From Amaranthus tricolor (lineage: Eukaryota; Streptophyta; Magnoliopsida; Caryophyllales; Amaranthaceae): a stretch of DNA of 64,000 nucleotides. The stretch is from assembly GCF_026212465.1 (NCBI RefSeq), contig NC_080048.1:26373993-26437992 (forward strand), given 5' to 3'. Of this stretch, positions 46,616-58,100 are shown piece by piece; position 1 is the first letter of the stretch, and every line of letters starts with the position of its first letter. Under the pieces are notes generated by a model that ran no database searches, was not told where the DNA came from, and saw only the letters and a program-made list of their open reading frames with translations. The translations under genes were made by a program, and so were the position numbers.

Positions 46616-48050
46616 AAAAATGGCAGAGTAGTGAAGGAGGATCAAGAATGGAAAAGGAGAAGTAAAAAGGAGTTGGTAGAGGAAAAGGGGAAGAGAAGGT
46701 TGCAGAGGAATGGGGAAGGGAAAAAGGGAAAGATTTAGTGGAAATAAAGAAAGGAGGTATGGTGTAAAGAGGCATGTGAGGGGGAGGTAAATCAACGGTG
46801 ACGATTGCTTCTGAAAAACACGTCGAGGGAGCTTAACAAAAGGAAAAAACATTATTCATTAGATCAAAAATGAATAGTGTCTTCCTATCCTTGTTTTTTA
46901 TATGTAAAAAAGATATCAACCCAACAAAGGGAGAAAATAAATTTTCCTTGAAGAACTAAGTCACATGACACAATGAAGAGAAATGATAAAATTTTTGTTA
47001 TGTGACCTTTCTTAATTTTGATGACCAAAGTCCTACTCAATATAATCTTTATTATATTTCATAAAGATAAAATGAGAATATTGATTGTTTGTACATAAAA
47101 TAGGCCTTCTATTTTATATGTTTTATTATTAAGGCTCAGGTCCAAATATATTAGCCCACTAAGATTAGGGGATGCCTCCCTCATACTCTATATATATATA
47201 TATACCCCCTTGGGTGATTTGTAGGTAAGTGATTTTGATCATATTGGCCAAAATAATAAACATACATTCTCTTCTGCTCTACTCTTATACTGACTTTAGC
47301 ATTGGAGGCACCCCTCTCAGGACCAACCCCGGGGGTGACGGTGTTTCCTATAGGATCTCGAAGACCACCAGCCTACCACCACGGATGGGCCCACCGGAGA
47401 CCCCTCTCCGGCCTGTTTTGGAGAGCTTTATGGGAACTTTGAAGGCATGGACTAGATAGCAATTTTAAGTCTCACCAGCATCCCTACTACTCATAGTACC
47501 TTCTACCAAAGTACCCCTCATCATACTATTTCATTGATTGTATTCGGTCAAGAATTAGGGACCCCCCATTTTTGATAGAAATAATTCGGCGCTAGAAAGA
47601 GGGCCGAAATTCTTTCTAGTTTGTCACCCTTTGAAGGATCTCCATAACAAACTCCTCATTTCAGTTTTCAAACATTTTCTCTCTCCTAATGAATAGAATA
47701 CCCAAAAAAATTATTCATTATGTTTTGGTGAAAATTATAACCATTTTCTAAAAGGATAGCAAAAATGCACCTATTGTAAAAAATTTCAGATCTGCATTCA
47801 TGCTTATTATGTCAAATATCTAGAAATAAAAAAATATTCACTTTCCTCTCCTTACGAGGACAACAAATATATCGCACTAGACCAGTCTCATTATCCTCGA
47901 GAAGGAGATTGATAAAAGCACCCAAAAAATCGCAGACCAACTACCATGGAGTTAAAGAACTACTCATTATTTCCTTGCCATCTTTAATAATGGTAAGAAA
48001 GATCATATATTTTCTCTTTTCTTAAAAGGAAAAATAACCCACAAACTTAT
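46616..48050. other. Unclassified DNA with an LTR-like patch
   Basis: The part at about 47180-47600 has features often found at the 3' end of Tat-type Ty3/gypsy LTRs: a GC-rich stretch (GGCACCCCTCTCAGGACC, then CCCACCGGAGACCCCT) after a long AT-rich leader, and TTCGGCGCTAGAAAGAGGGC near 47586, similar to a PBS of that group. No second LTR or coding region was found nearby, so this is only a candidate. The remainder shows nothing recognisable. Confidence 0.3.
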
Positions 48051-48600
48051 ACTCCTTCCGATTCATTTGAGTTGTCCCATTTTCTTATTTGGCCAATTCA
48101 CCTCAATTGTTCCATTTCCATTTTAGAACAAAAATTTAGACCAAATTGTCCTTATACTATTTTTATAACTACCAAAACACCCTTATTTTAAAATCCTAAC
48201 TACACTAATTAAACCCACAATCTTAATTAATACTCTACCTAATTACTCCCTCCTTTATTAACCCTCCCCCCTTTCTGATTCTCCTTTCCCCATACTCAAA
48301 CCCTTTTAGTAACCCTTCCCCATTCTTAAACCCTAGTTCTTCTTCTTCATTTGTTCTTCTTTGACGGCGCTACTCTGAAACCTTGTCATTACCCATAAAT
48401 CCAGTAATGGAGTCACCCTTCTGAAACCCTAAATCTTCATCTTCTTCTCTTCTGAAACCCTAAATCCCATAATGGAGTAACCTAATTCTTCTCTCTCTCA
48501 TCCTGCGTTGAAGTTATTATTTGGTGATTGTGATGATTCAGATTCGTAAATTTCATCACCACATTCTTCTATTGAAACCTCTCCGAATCGGGGAAGAATA

Positions 48601-48753
48601 ATGGACAGTGAGGATGAAGAATTTTCGACTATGTTTGATTTGGGACTTGATCTACCTGATGATGACTATTTTCCTTCATCTGACTCAGAAGATTATGATG
48701 GGGAAGATGATGATACTGTTTATTATGTTAAGGGGCCCTTCTCTCGTATGTGA
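48601..48753 (+). CDS. Small acidic reading frame, unknown
   Basis: ATG 48601 to TGA 48753 encodes 50 residues, very rich in Asp and Glu: MDSEDEEFSTMFDLGLDLPD, then SSDSEDYDGEDDD. It follows a leader with several ACCCTAAATC blocks. Its codon pattern is coding-like, and it might be the first exon of a transposon protein in plus orientation. I do not recognise it. Confidence 0.25.
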   Translation: MDSEDEEFSTMFDLGLDLPDDDYFPSSDSEDYDGEDDDTVYYVKGPFSRM

Positions 48754-49149
48754 AACAGTTACTCTTTCTCTCTGACTAATGAAATTAAATTTTGATTATT
48801 TTATTTTTGATTATGCATCTGTATGTTGGTCTGTGATGATTTTTTTTTACTGAGGCCAAAGAAAAGCTCAATGATTTTTGAAAAGAGAGCTTGTTAGTTG
48901 CTACAAAAATCCATATACATACTCACAATGCCACCAATCTTCATGATTTTATGAGGCAAAGAGTAAGTTTATGGATCTCAATGATGAAAACATTATGTTT
49001 TCTGAGAGATGCGCCAAAAATGATTTTTTTTGCTATTAAAAATCCCAAAAACTTTCCATTAAATGTTTAGTCATAAACAGTTTGAATGAATCTACATGAT
49101 GTTTAACCCTAAACATTTTCCCATTAAAAATCCCAAAAGTGTTGCTGGA

Positions 49150-49480
49150 CGCTTTCCTTCTGGTCAGTTGCTGCTGATGGTTGTTTCGTTGCTGAGTGTT
49201 GCTGTAATTCTGTTTTTATATTGTTGGTTCTGTTGTTGTTGGTGCTGTTGTTGTTGGTTATGTTGATTGTTGATGTTGTTGGTATTCTTGTTGTCTTAAA
49301 TTAAATGTTGTTGGTTCTGTTGACTGTTGATGTTGCTAGTATTCCTATTGCCTCATATTTGTTGTTGTTGATTCTGTTGTTGTTGATGTTGTTGTTGTTG
49401 GTTATGTTGATTGTAATTGCTGTTGGTTTTCCTGCTGCCTCACATTAAGTGTTGTTGGTTCTGTTGTTCTAATTTCTGTT
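49150..49480. repeat. GTT/TTG-rich low-complexity stretch
   Basis: Irregular trinucleotide repeats (TGTTGTTGTTGG, TGTTGATGTTG and similar). On the minus strand they would read as Gln/Asn-rich sequence just downstream of the mariner transposase stop. Confidence 0.8.
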
Positions 49481-49589
49481 GCTGAGTGGAAATTCTCTTG
49501 GTCTTCAATTCCCAAATACAGTTGGCAACCTCTAAATGATTTGCATCCAAATGACGGAGTGACTCATAAATGATTTCTTTCCTAACTGT

Positions 49590-50620
49590 TTAATAATCTG
49601 GTAGTCTCCCCTCCCTAACTAGTTTGCTTTTGTTAATGTGTGGAATATGGTAGTCAATATCACCAAGTTTTTTAAGTACTTCAACCTTACATGCTTGTAA
49701 GGTTATCCAAACATACCTTAATGTGTGGTGTTCTAAATCTTCAAAAGCACCTGTCACAGCCCTAACCAATTCAGTGTAGTTGTATGTTGCGTTCTGGTGT
49801 TGTAACGATTGAATAGAACTAAAAAAAACCTAAGTCTAACACGTTCATATTAGGGGAATTTGGAGGCTGTTGATTATGTCGATATTGAATCCACCTTGAT
49901 TTGCAGCATCCCTGAATATTGGATCATTGTCTAGAATATGTGGTTTTGCATTATCCTGTTGAATGTAAATTGTTTTGCTTGCACCTTCTGGCCATTTTTG
50001 TCTAATAGCCGGTAAGATATTGTCAATTAGCTTTGTCCTTATGTGTGTCTTTGGTATCGATTGAATGGGTTTAGTTTCTGGTTCCCCTCTATTCCTATTT
50101 TTGGATCTTCTTTTTGCTAGCACTTGAGCTGTAAAAAGAAAGATACCTATCTTTCCATCAAAAATTCGTTCACCTTCACTAGAATACATCGGTATAGCAA
50201 CCGCACACATGAACATGATTTTGGGAATGAATCTTTTTGACTGTATTTTCCTATGTGGCTTAGATTCTCCTGGGGTAAGATAGTAAGTTTGTTATGTTCT
50301 AGTGAGGTAGAACAGTTTTTCATCTATGTGAATTAAGTTAGACATGTCACTAAATTTTTCATCATAAATGCAACTACTAATACAAAAGAATAACTTGTCA
50401 TTCTTGTTAGTGTTGGTTAATAGTGGCTTGATTGCATTTGTATGCTTGTGTATGTGTTTCTTTTTCTTCCACCTCTACACAGTTAATTGGCTAAGACCCA
50501 TGGCAGTAAGAAAGATTAACAAAACCCACTTCTCTCTCATCATAAGACCCACGTGTATTATTTTATTTTGACGATCCAGCAAAAATTACTGAAAAGTAAA
50601 GTTGCTTTTATCTTGTCTCT
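49590..50620 (-). pseudogene. Tc1/mariner transposase pseudogene
   Basis: Minus-strand order: TAMGLSQLTV (helix-turn-helix remnant), HTNAIKPLLT, SNLIHIDEKLFYLTRT (first catalytic Asp), FIPKIMFMCAVAIPMYSSEG, GKIGIFLFTAQVLAKRRSKN, TKPIQSIPKTHIRTKLID, LPAIRQKWPEG, IYIQQDNAKPHI (second Asp), then in a shifted frame PPNSPNMNVLDLGFF and KLVREGRLPDY. In plant mariner transposases the third catalytic residue is the Asp in SPDMNVLDLG; here it is Asn. Frameshifts and stops confirm inactivity. Confidence 0.86.
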
Positions 50621-50770
50621 TAGGAAAAGCAAAGTTACTTACAGGTGTGTACCAACAACGGAGGAAAATAGAAAAGGCCCACAAAAAAACCATTCACAAG
50701 AATATAACCTGTGATACTACGAGATTAATGAATAAGAAATTGAACAGACGCAAGATGTGGGTTGAACTCA

Positions 50771-50778
50771 CTAAATAT
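50771..50778. repeat. Left TSD of the MULE (CTAAATAT)
   Basis: CTAAATAT here is repeated at 61152-61159 on the far side of the element. With one more base (G versus T) it would be the usual 9 bp for Mutator-like elements. Confidence 0.7.
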
Positions 50779-51031
50779 GGGTATTATTAAATATCGCCAC
50801 CTTTTTTATTTTATCGTCACCCTATATATAATGAATTTTCAAGATTGTCCCTGCATAATTTTCAAACTCAAAAACTGTAATATCTCTCTAAAACTCTCTA
50901 AAAATACTATGTTAAGTTAAACAAGCTAAAAGTGTATATTGAACAACAATGGCGAACCAAAACGAGCATGATAACGATTCGGTAAGTAATTAATCGATTC
51001 GGAATTTTTTTTTAAAAATTCCAGAACCCCC

Positions 51032-51088
51032 CAGTCGCACAAAATGTGCGACCAGACCTAGGGGGAGTCACACAAAAAGTGCGACTGA
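51032..51088. repeat. Left subterminal palindromic repeats of the MULE (2 x 33 bp)
   Basis: AGTCGCACAAAATGTGCGAC and AGTCACACAAAAAGTGCGACT, separated by AGACCTAGGGGG. The pair is flanked by inverted AATTCCAGAACCC and GGGTTCTGGAAATT, so the whole patch (about 51003-51110) can fold. It lies in intron 1 of the transposase gene. The same 33-bp unit occurs six times near the right end. Confidence 0.9.
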
Positions 51089-51740
51089 GGGTTCTGGAAA
51101 TTTTTTTTTTTGAAAAATTAACTCTTTTTATTTATTATAATTATTTTTAAAGTTATTATTATTTATTAAAAATTATAGTAAATTATTTTATTTTATTATA
51201 TATTTATATATATTTTTGTGTTTACTTAAATTATTTATTTATGTTATTTTAATTTATTTTATTTTATATATGTATTTTATTTAGTAAAATTTTTTATTTC
51301 ATATTTTTGTATTGATATTGTTAATACATTGAAATTTGAATTATTAAACTAATTGATATTGTTAATATATTAAATAGTTTAATCTTTTAATTATTATGAA
51401 TAAATTTATATTTGCAGGACTTTGAAAACTTAGGGGATAATATAGATTGCTCTGATAGATTTGTTATCGATAGGGAATTTGATTCTGTATATGATTCACA
51501 TGCTTGGGCTGATGAGATAGCACTAAGAATTGGGTTTTAATTTACACGTGCTTCATATAATATAACACCCCGTATTTTTATCGGGTTAAAAAAATGTAAT
51601 AAAATAAACCAAATTAAATAAATAAGTATTATTAAATTATATTATTTACATGGACAATTGTAATTATCGGTAACGTGTTTTATCGCGTAGTGTTTCTTTT
51701 TCAAAAAAATATATAAATAAATAATTAAATAAATAATTAA

Positions 51741-51742
<2 letters not shown>

Positions 51743-51791
<49 letters not shown>
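51743..51791. repeat. AAT/ATA trinucleotide run
   Basis: About 48 bp of AAT units in the solo LTR, absent from the matching place in the element-C LTR. Confidence 0.9.
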
Positions 51792-51794
<3 letters not shown>

Positions 51795-52820
51795 TTAAAA
51801 AAAATATTAGGGGAAGGGAAGGGGTGGTCGGTTGGAATGGAGTAGGGGAGGAGTCTTGTAACTCCTCTCATAAGTGTGAATTATGGCACATTATGTTCAT
51901 TTTTTTTAATTGCCTATTAATCCTATAGGCATCATTTGAATTCTTCACCTTTCTAAACTTTCAAGTGAACAAAAAAAATTCAGAAAAAAATCTCCCACTT
52001 TGCTCTATTGTTTTCGGCACCTCAAAGAAAAAAAAAGTTGTTGTTCCATCCAATCTTTTGATCAAAGGGGTAAGTTTAGTTGAATTGTTAATTATAGATT
52101 TTATGTACAAGATTTCTAAGATGAATTATATTTTATGTATGATGATATCCTATGACTTTTAGGAGGATTGAGTATTATTTTTTATATATGTAATTTTCTC
52201 TAATAATCCTTTAATAAACTTTAATTTGTTAAAAGGATTAAGTTATGTTTTTTTTATAAGAAAAAAAAAAAAAACCCTTTCTTGATTTATATTCTTTAAC
52301 AAAGTTTAAATTTGTTATAAGTATTAAGTTTATATTGATATTTAAATAAATTTCTTTTATGATTTACATTTCTTTAACTAAATTTCAATTTGTTAGAAGA
52401 AATTTAAATGATATGGATCAAGTAATGTAGTCATCCAAGAATTTATAAATCCTTTAGCAAAATTTGATTTGCTTGAAGGATTGTGTTTATATATATATAT
52501 GTCTTGATTTAAAAGAGTGATTTGGTTTTATGATTCTCTACAAAATTTTGATTTGTTAAGAGAATTAAGTATTTAATTTAATTATCCTAATTTATGAAAT
52601 TTTAAATGTCTTGTGGATGGGCATGTTTCTTTTTATTTGATGGCTTTTATGCTTTGTTGATGGGGTTTTATGTATTAATATATGTGTGGAAATATCAAGT
52701 GGTTGTGTGATAGAAAAGTTTGTCTTGTTTGTTTTATCTTAGTAGTTGTTAATTTGGTCTTATTAGATTTATTTTGGTCATGAGATTAAAAGGGTTAATA
52801 ATTTGAATAATGTATATATA

Positions 52821-52821
<1 letters not shown>

Positions 52822-52886
<65 letters not shown>
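52822..52886. repeat. AAT microsatellite in solo LTR
   Basis: About 63 bp of AAT units at the position where the element-C LTR has its (TA)n run (44433-44544). Confidence 0.9.
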
Positions 52887-52887
<1 letters not shown>

Positions 52888-53578
52888 TAATAGTCGTGTT
52901 CCGTTGTTGTTTTATGTACCCGATGCGTTAAAAACTCGTTAAACGCTTAAAATGATTAAAAATAGTAATTGGATGTTAGAAATTATGAAATTTTGTACCC
53001 AAGGTAATTGTCGCGTTCCGGACGCAGTGGCAAAATCGGATTTGCCATTTGAATTTTCTAAACTGTCCAAATTGACCATTTAAGTTTCTACTTAAAATTT
53101 AAAGTTTGGAACTATTGGGAGTTGGATGAAAACATTTAAAATTATCAATTCATAAGAGGGTAAAATTTCTATCGTGATTGAACTCCGTTTGTTGGCGGCG
53201 CTTCAAGGTACACGCTTAGACCATACTATTTTATGTGATTGTGCAAGTGATGTTGTTTCATTCTTAATTATGGCATTTGAATCGCTTAAGATTTAGACAC
53301 TTCAAATAAATTGATAGAAGGTAATTGAAAATTGAGGATTTATGTGTTTATTACCCAAAGGGGTTAACGTTATGGTTTGGATTATTACAATTATTGTTCC
53401 CATGACAGTTTTGGATCATTACGGTCACCATAGGGGTATGCATACTTTACCTCTGACGAACCGCATAGGACAGGCAACATCTTAGGTCGGTGGTTGCCTT
53501 GGGATTATCTCTCCCAAGTGTATTCCTCCAAAAAGGATTTTCATTTATACTTGAACGACCCGAACAGGACGGGCTACG

Positions 53579-54611
53579 TGATGTGCTCGTTTTTAGAGCA
53601 CATTTATCTCCTCATTGTAGTGTGGAGTCTCGCGTTTCAGAATAGTTTTTACACACTTTACGTATAATTTTACCTTGTTCTTGTCTCCATGGTGTTATGA
53701 GGTAATTTCAGGTATTTTCGGAGGCTTTAAGGTATTTTACGTTGCGTACGAGACTTAGACACTTTGATCGAAGATTAGAGGTGCGTATCGGAGCCATGAC
53801 ATGCTTTCCAAGCCCTACTCAAACATTTACTTCTTTTCTTACTTTTAAACCCTAGATTAGATTTAATGTTCTTCATTTATGCTTTCTCTACATTCATGTC
53901 ACTTCATTTATGTAAGTTTATTTCTTTAATGCTTTGATGTCTTTATTTCTTTCCTCTATTGCTTTCTTTTATTGCTTCCCTTTAATGCTTTCATTTAATG
54001 CTTTCTTAGTTTAGATTTAATGCTTTCATGTTCTTCAATTTCTTTAATGCTTTCCTTGTTCATTGCTTTTGTCTCTAATATGTTAGAGTAGTTTCCTTAG
54101 GGGTTTTAGGTTAGAGAAACCCTAGGTTTGGTCTTGTCTTTAATGTTTAGGATTAGGGTTGAGGTTGATGATGGTTGTTGATAGATATTCGGTTCGAGTC
54201 TTGTCCTGCCACTCCTAAAGAGACATAGGGCGATTATAGGTCGTTCGTGTGGCTTATAGGGTCACCAACTTCCTCTCGATATCTAGAGTGTCTTGATTGA
54301 TTATCGTTCGAACTCCCGTGACCTAGCTTATCTTTATTTTCAATAGACCATCCTAGGGTGGACATAGCCTAATCCCCGCTTGTCTTTCATTGTTGAGTTT
54401 CGTTTTTTATTCTTGTTATTAGTTAAGTTCACCCACCAACCAACCTTCCATATAACTTTCCCACACCAAGTCTTTAGTCTAGCATCCCTTGTCCTTGTGG
54501 TTCGACCCCCGACTTAACATTACATTCGTTGTAGTAGTATCAGGGTGATTATAAATATTATTTGTATAACAAGGATTTTAGTATTAACGACGTGCTAGAA
54601 ACTGGTTATCA
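53579..54611 (+). mobile_element. Second solo LTR nested in the first (1033 bp)
   Basis: The insert begins TGATGTGCTCG and ends GGTTATCA, with CTACG (53574-53578) and CTACA (54612-54616) as a 4-of-5 duplication. It is absent from the related LTR of element C, where flanking sequence is continuous. The 3' portion (CTTGTGGTTCGACCCCCGAC) resembles LTR ends of Athila/Tat-type elements. No coding sequence is present. Confidence 0.75.
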
Positions 54612-55987
54612 CTACATTACATGTTGGAATTATCTAATAGTGAATGTATTAGAGCCTATGCATGCTAGGGTAAACACATTGCTTGTATTAAACCTATTTG
54701 ACATTTATATGAAGTCTCTATGAAGTCTCTAACTTGGATTGTTATTTGGAACCTGCTACGAGTTGTCACACGACGACTAGTAGGTTGATTGCAGGGGGGG
54801 ACTAGAGTGAGGGCTTGACTTAGAACCCGTAATCATCAAGACTATGTTTCCTTTTTGTAATAAGATTATGAGTAGTCCGAATTATGTAGCAAGAGATTGT
54901 GTTGGTTTCTTTTCGCTTTCGTCCAATTTCTTTAGTTTATCTAGAGGCCATTAGGCTTTCGAGTTGTACGTAAGAGCTTCCGCTGACTTGTTTCTTTCGC
55001 TTTGGCACTGTTGTCTGCTTTAATTAAATTTCTTTATCGACGGAACGTTGACGATCCTAGAGGAGACTTTTCTCTAGAGTCCGAACAGTGAACCATAATT
55101 CGTATTATCATATGAATTTCCGAGTCACTTAAACCGGGTTGTTACATATAAACAAAAGGAAGGACGTTCTAAAGTGAGTTTGTACTTAAGATGTCACCGC
55201 TATGGTAATATAAGGGGCGATTTGCATAACTTAGACAATGCTCCCCGACCTGGTTCCAAAAGTATGGCTTGTGGGTGTAAATTTATGATTTTAGGAAGTA
55301 GTCGTAAACCAGGGGAAAGACCTTGGACGGTAAGAGTGTTTCCTGGTAAAAAAGGAAGATATAACCATCCGTTCTTGGTGTACAGAGATGGTCAAATAAG
55401 AGTAAATAGGATGACTGCCGATATTAGGCAGCACATACGAGTTCTTAGTGCAACTGGCATGCAACCAACGTTTATAATGACTTCAATTAGAAGGAATTTT
55501 CCTGGTTTTTTGCTAGTATGAATCAAATTTATAATGTAAGACAGTCAATAAGGAGAGAAGAGATGGATGGTAGGACTCCTCTTCAACACTGTCTATATAT
55601 GGCCACAGAGCATAATTATGTAGTTTAGACAGACTTGGATAGTGAGGGGCAGTTGAGTAGATTATTGATTTTGCAAATCCTACATCTATGCAGATGATAC
55701 GTTCGTGGCCCCATGTTGTGTTGATACACACAACGTACAAAACTAATAAGCAAAAGTGGCCCCTTTGCGAAATAGTTGGAATGATGCCAACCATTCACAA
55801 TTTCTTGGTTGCGTTCTGTTTGATGCGAGATGACGCGGCTATGTCTTATTTTTGGGTGTTTAAGAGGTTGAGGGATATTTACGGCAAAGTTCAGACGTCT
55901 AATGTAATCTTAACGGATAGAGAAGAGGGTTTGTCTGCAGCTATTCGTGTTGTCTTTCCAGGTAAACAGGTTTTAATGATTAATTAT

Positions 55988-56159
<172 letters not shown>

Positions 56160-57215
56160 AATTAATTTTAAATTTCTATTTTATGCAGATGTACGACATG
56201 TGTAATGCGTATGGCATATTGGCAATGACGTGGAGAACATGGTCGACAAATTGTGCGGCGGCAAGAGAAATCAAGAGAAAACAGGTGGGAAGGAATTGTG
56301 TCTACTTGGTCGACTAGGAATGGGAGGGTCGTGCGATATTTGGCTGGAACATGGTTTCCTCACAAAGAGAAATTTGTGCGTGCGTGCGTGGACGCATGAT
56401 TGTTTGCACTTGGGTAACTAGACAACTAGCAGAGTTGAAAGCCAACACTCTTCCTTAAAGTACTATCTGGGAAGCGGTAATAGCTCATTTGATACCCTCT
56501 TTAAAAGGGCACACTCATAGATAATGAATCAGCAATCGATGATAAGACAAGTTCCGTAGGAATCTATGAATTCGATTTCAAGGACGTCGAGACTTAATTT
56601 TTTGAGACCGTTGTATCGTCATGTTTCCATATTTGCCTTGGAACAATTGATGATGGAGCACAACGGGATGTTAAACTTGGGGATTTATGTTTTTGATAAA
56701 TCCGATTGTGTACTTCAAAGAACCCTCAGATTACCCTGCGCGTGTTACTGTTACTTGTCAATCAAGACTCATGGTTCGTTGTACTTGGACGATATACATC
56801 CATTTTGGAAAACATTAAAGTACTTAGAGGCAGAAGAAGACGCCAACGAAGAAGTACGGCACGCAAAAGCCGATGATAAAGAGTACATTCAATCGTTGGT
56901 GGATGAAGTTTTAAAAGCCAACCCATTAGTTGTACGACGCATGTCTCAGGTACTTGAACATGAACTACACCCTGATGATACCGATATACCTGAGCCACAA
57001 GCAAGTCCACCGAGGAAGGGAAGACCACAGTAGATCATCCTCAAGGGGTCGCGAATCTAGATCTTCATCACGCGGGAGATCTAGTGGTAGATCTAGCAAC
57101 TGATCAAACCAATCGTCAGTTGGAATTAACTTCAGTTTCAACTTATCTGGTACCCGTATTTCCTTTTCTATAATCATATATGTATTAGATCAATTGAATG
57201 ATATTAATATACTTT

Positions 57216-57903
57216 AATTTTTTAAGATGGTTCAGCAGGTCGTGATTTTAAACTTTTTCCGTGGCCAAATCACATTCCGTATATTCTTCCACCGTACCTG
57301 TTTGATTGAATTGATGCTATAGGTGACAGATTCTATGGTTTTAGATCTATTTCCGTCACAAAGTTAGAGCGCGAGGAGGCATGGCCTCTTTTACGACGTG
57401 CAATGAGTTTGGAAATGGAAACGCATAGAGATCAATATGCACGCGTGTATCCATCAGCAGAGTTGGTGGAGAATGCTATATACAGAATTGGTGCCCATAG
57501 CAAATTACCTCCCCCGTACAGTCACTGGATGGAAATGACAGCATTGTATTTTGCAGCAACGTTTCTCAACATTGCAATTGCGTATTATGGCTCTGCCGAT
57601 GGTAATCCAATGTGTAATTGTTTAGTGCTTCCGGTAAGGAGAACAGGGGGAATGCATGGCGTTAATAAACTTGTACATATTCTTTGGGTGAACGGAAATC
57701 ATTATGTTCAGCTTTTAATGTACGATGATTCATCTCCACTGCCGCCAGTCCAGCAAAATTAGAGAGCAGTAGCTAACAATTCATGTACAAATTTAGACAG
57801 ACAATATTGCAACAACATATCGCTTTGGAATAGACTGTGCGGCGTACAACGACCACAACATAATAACACTGCCGAAGATGCAGTCAATTTACATACTCTA
57901 TAG
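57216..57903 (+). pseudogene. OTU-like cysteine protease module of the MULE
   Basis: Downstream of the transposase, after an intron-like gap, the frame reads GRDFKLFPWPNHIPYILPPY, a stop at 57308-57310, then IDAIGDRFYGFRSISV, REEAWPLLRRAMSLEMETHR, PPPYSHWMEMTALYFAATF, and LVHILWVNGNHYVQLLMYDD, ending HTL at 57903. This order matches OTU-type deubiquitinase domains carried by plant MULEs. The usual nucleophile motif GDGNCGFR reads GDRFYGFR, so the catalytic Cys is Tyr; the His motif (NHYVQL) is kept. It is probably part of the transposase transcript; function in the element is unknown. Confidence 0.75.
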
Positions 57904-58100
57904 TACAATGTTGTGTAGTTATTGTGTTGATTGTATTTATTGTATTGATTGTAGTTAGTGTTTTCATTTTATTAATTGTATTCATTGTAGTAATTGCATT
58001 TATAGTATTCATTCCATAATTATATTAGTGAATAAATATGTTAGTTTATCAAACACAATGCATAATAATACAAATTCTTCATCAATACAAACATAAATGT
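57904..58100. other. Short AT-rich spacer between convergent MULE genes
   Basis: It holds repeated ATTGTATT/ATTGTAGT phrases and an AATAAA-like ATTCATTCCATAATT area. It probably includes the 3' ends of both transcripts. Confidence 0.5.

Larger units (their letters stand above)
48051..50770 (-). mobile_element. Tc1/mariner-like DNA transposon remnant
   Basis: The left end is CTCCTTCCGATTCATTTGAG (48051), close to plant mariner and Stowaway termini (CTCCCTCCG type). A decayed mariner transposase gene runs on the minus strand inside. The matching right terminus was not found before the MULE that begins at 50779, so the right end is lost or too diverged. Confidence 0.6.
51561..55146 (+). mobile_element. 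Solo LTR of the element-C (Tekay-like) family
   Basis: TATAACACCCCG to GGGTTGTTACA with a perfect TATAA duplication at 51556-51560 and 55147-55151. It aligns with the 43321-45996 LTR along its length, apart from indels and a nested insertion at 53579-54611. There is no internal coding region, as expected after LTR-LTR recombination. It interrupts the MULE transposase. Confidence 0.93.

Noticed and set aside
47229..47459. Plus-strand 76-codon frame rich in Pro and Arg
   Set aside because: It falls in an LTR-like GC-rich patch and looks like chance coding.
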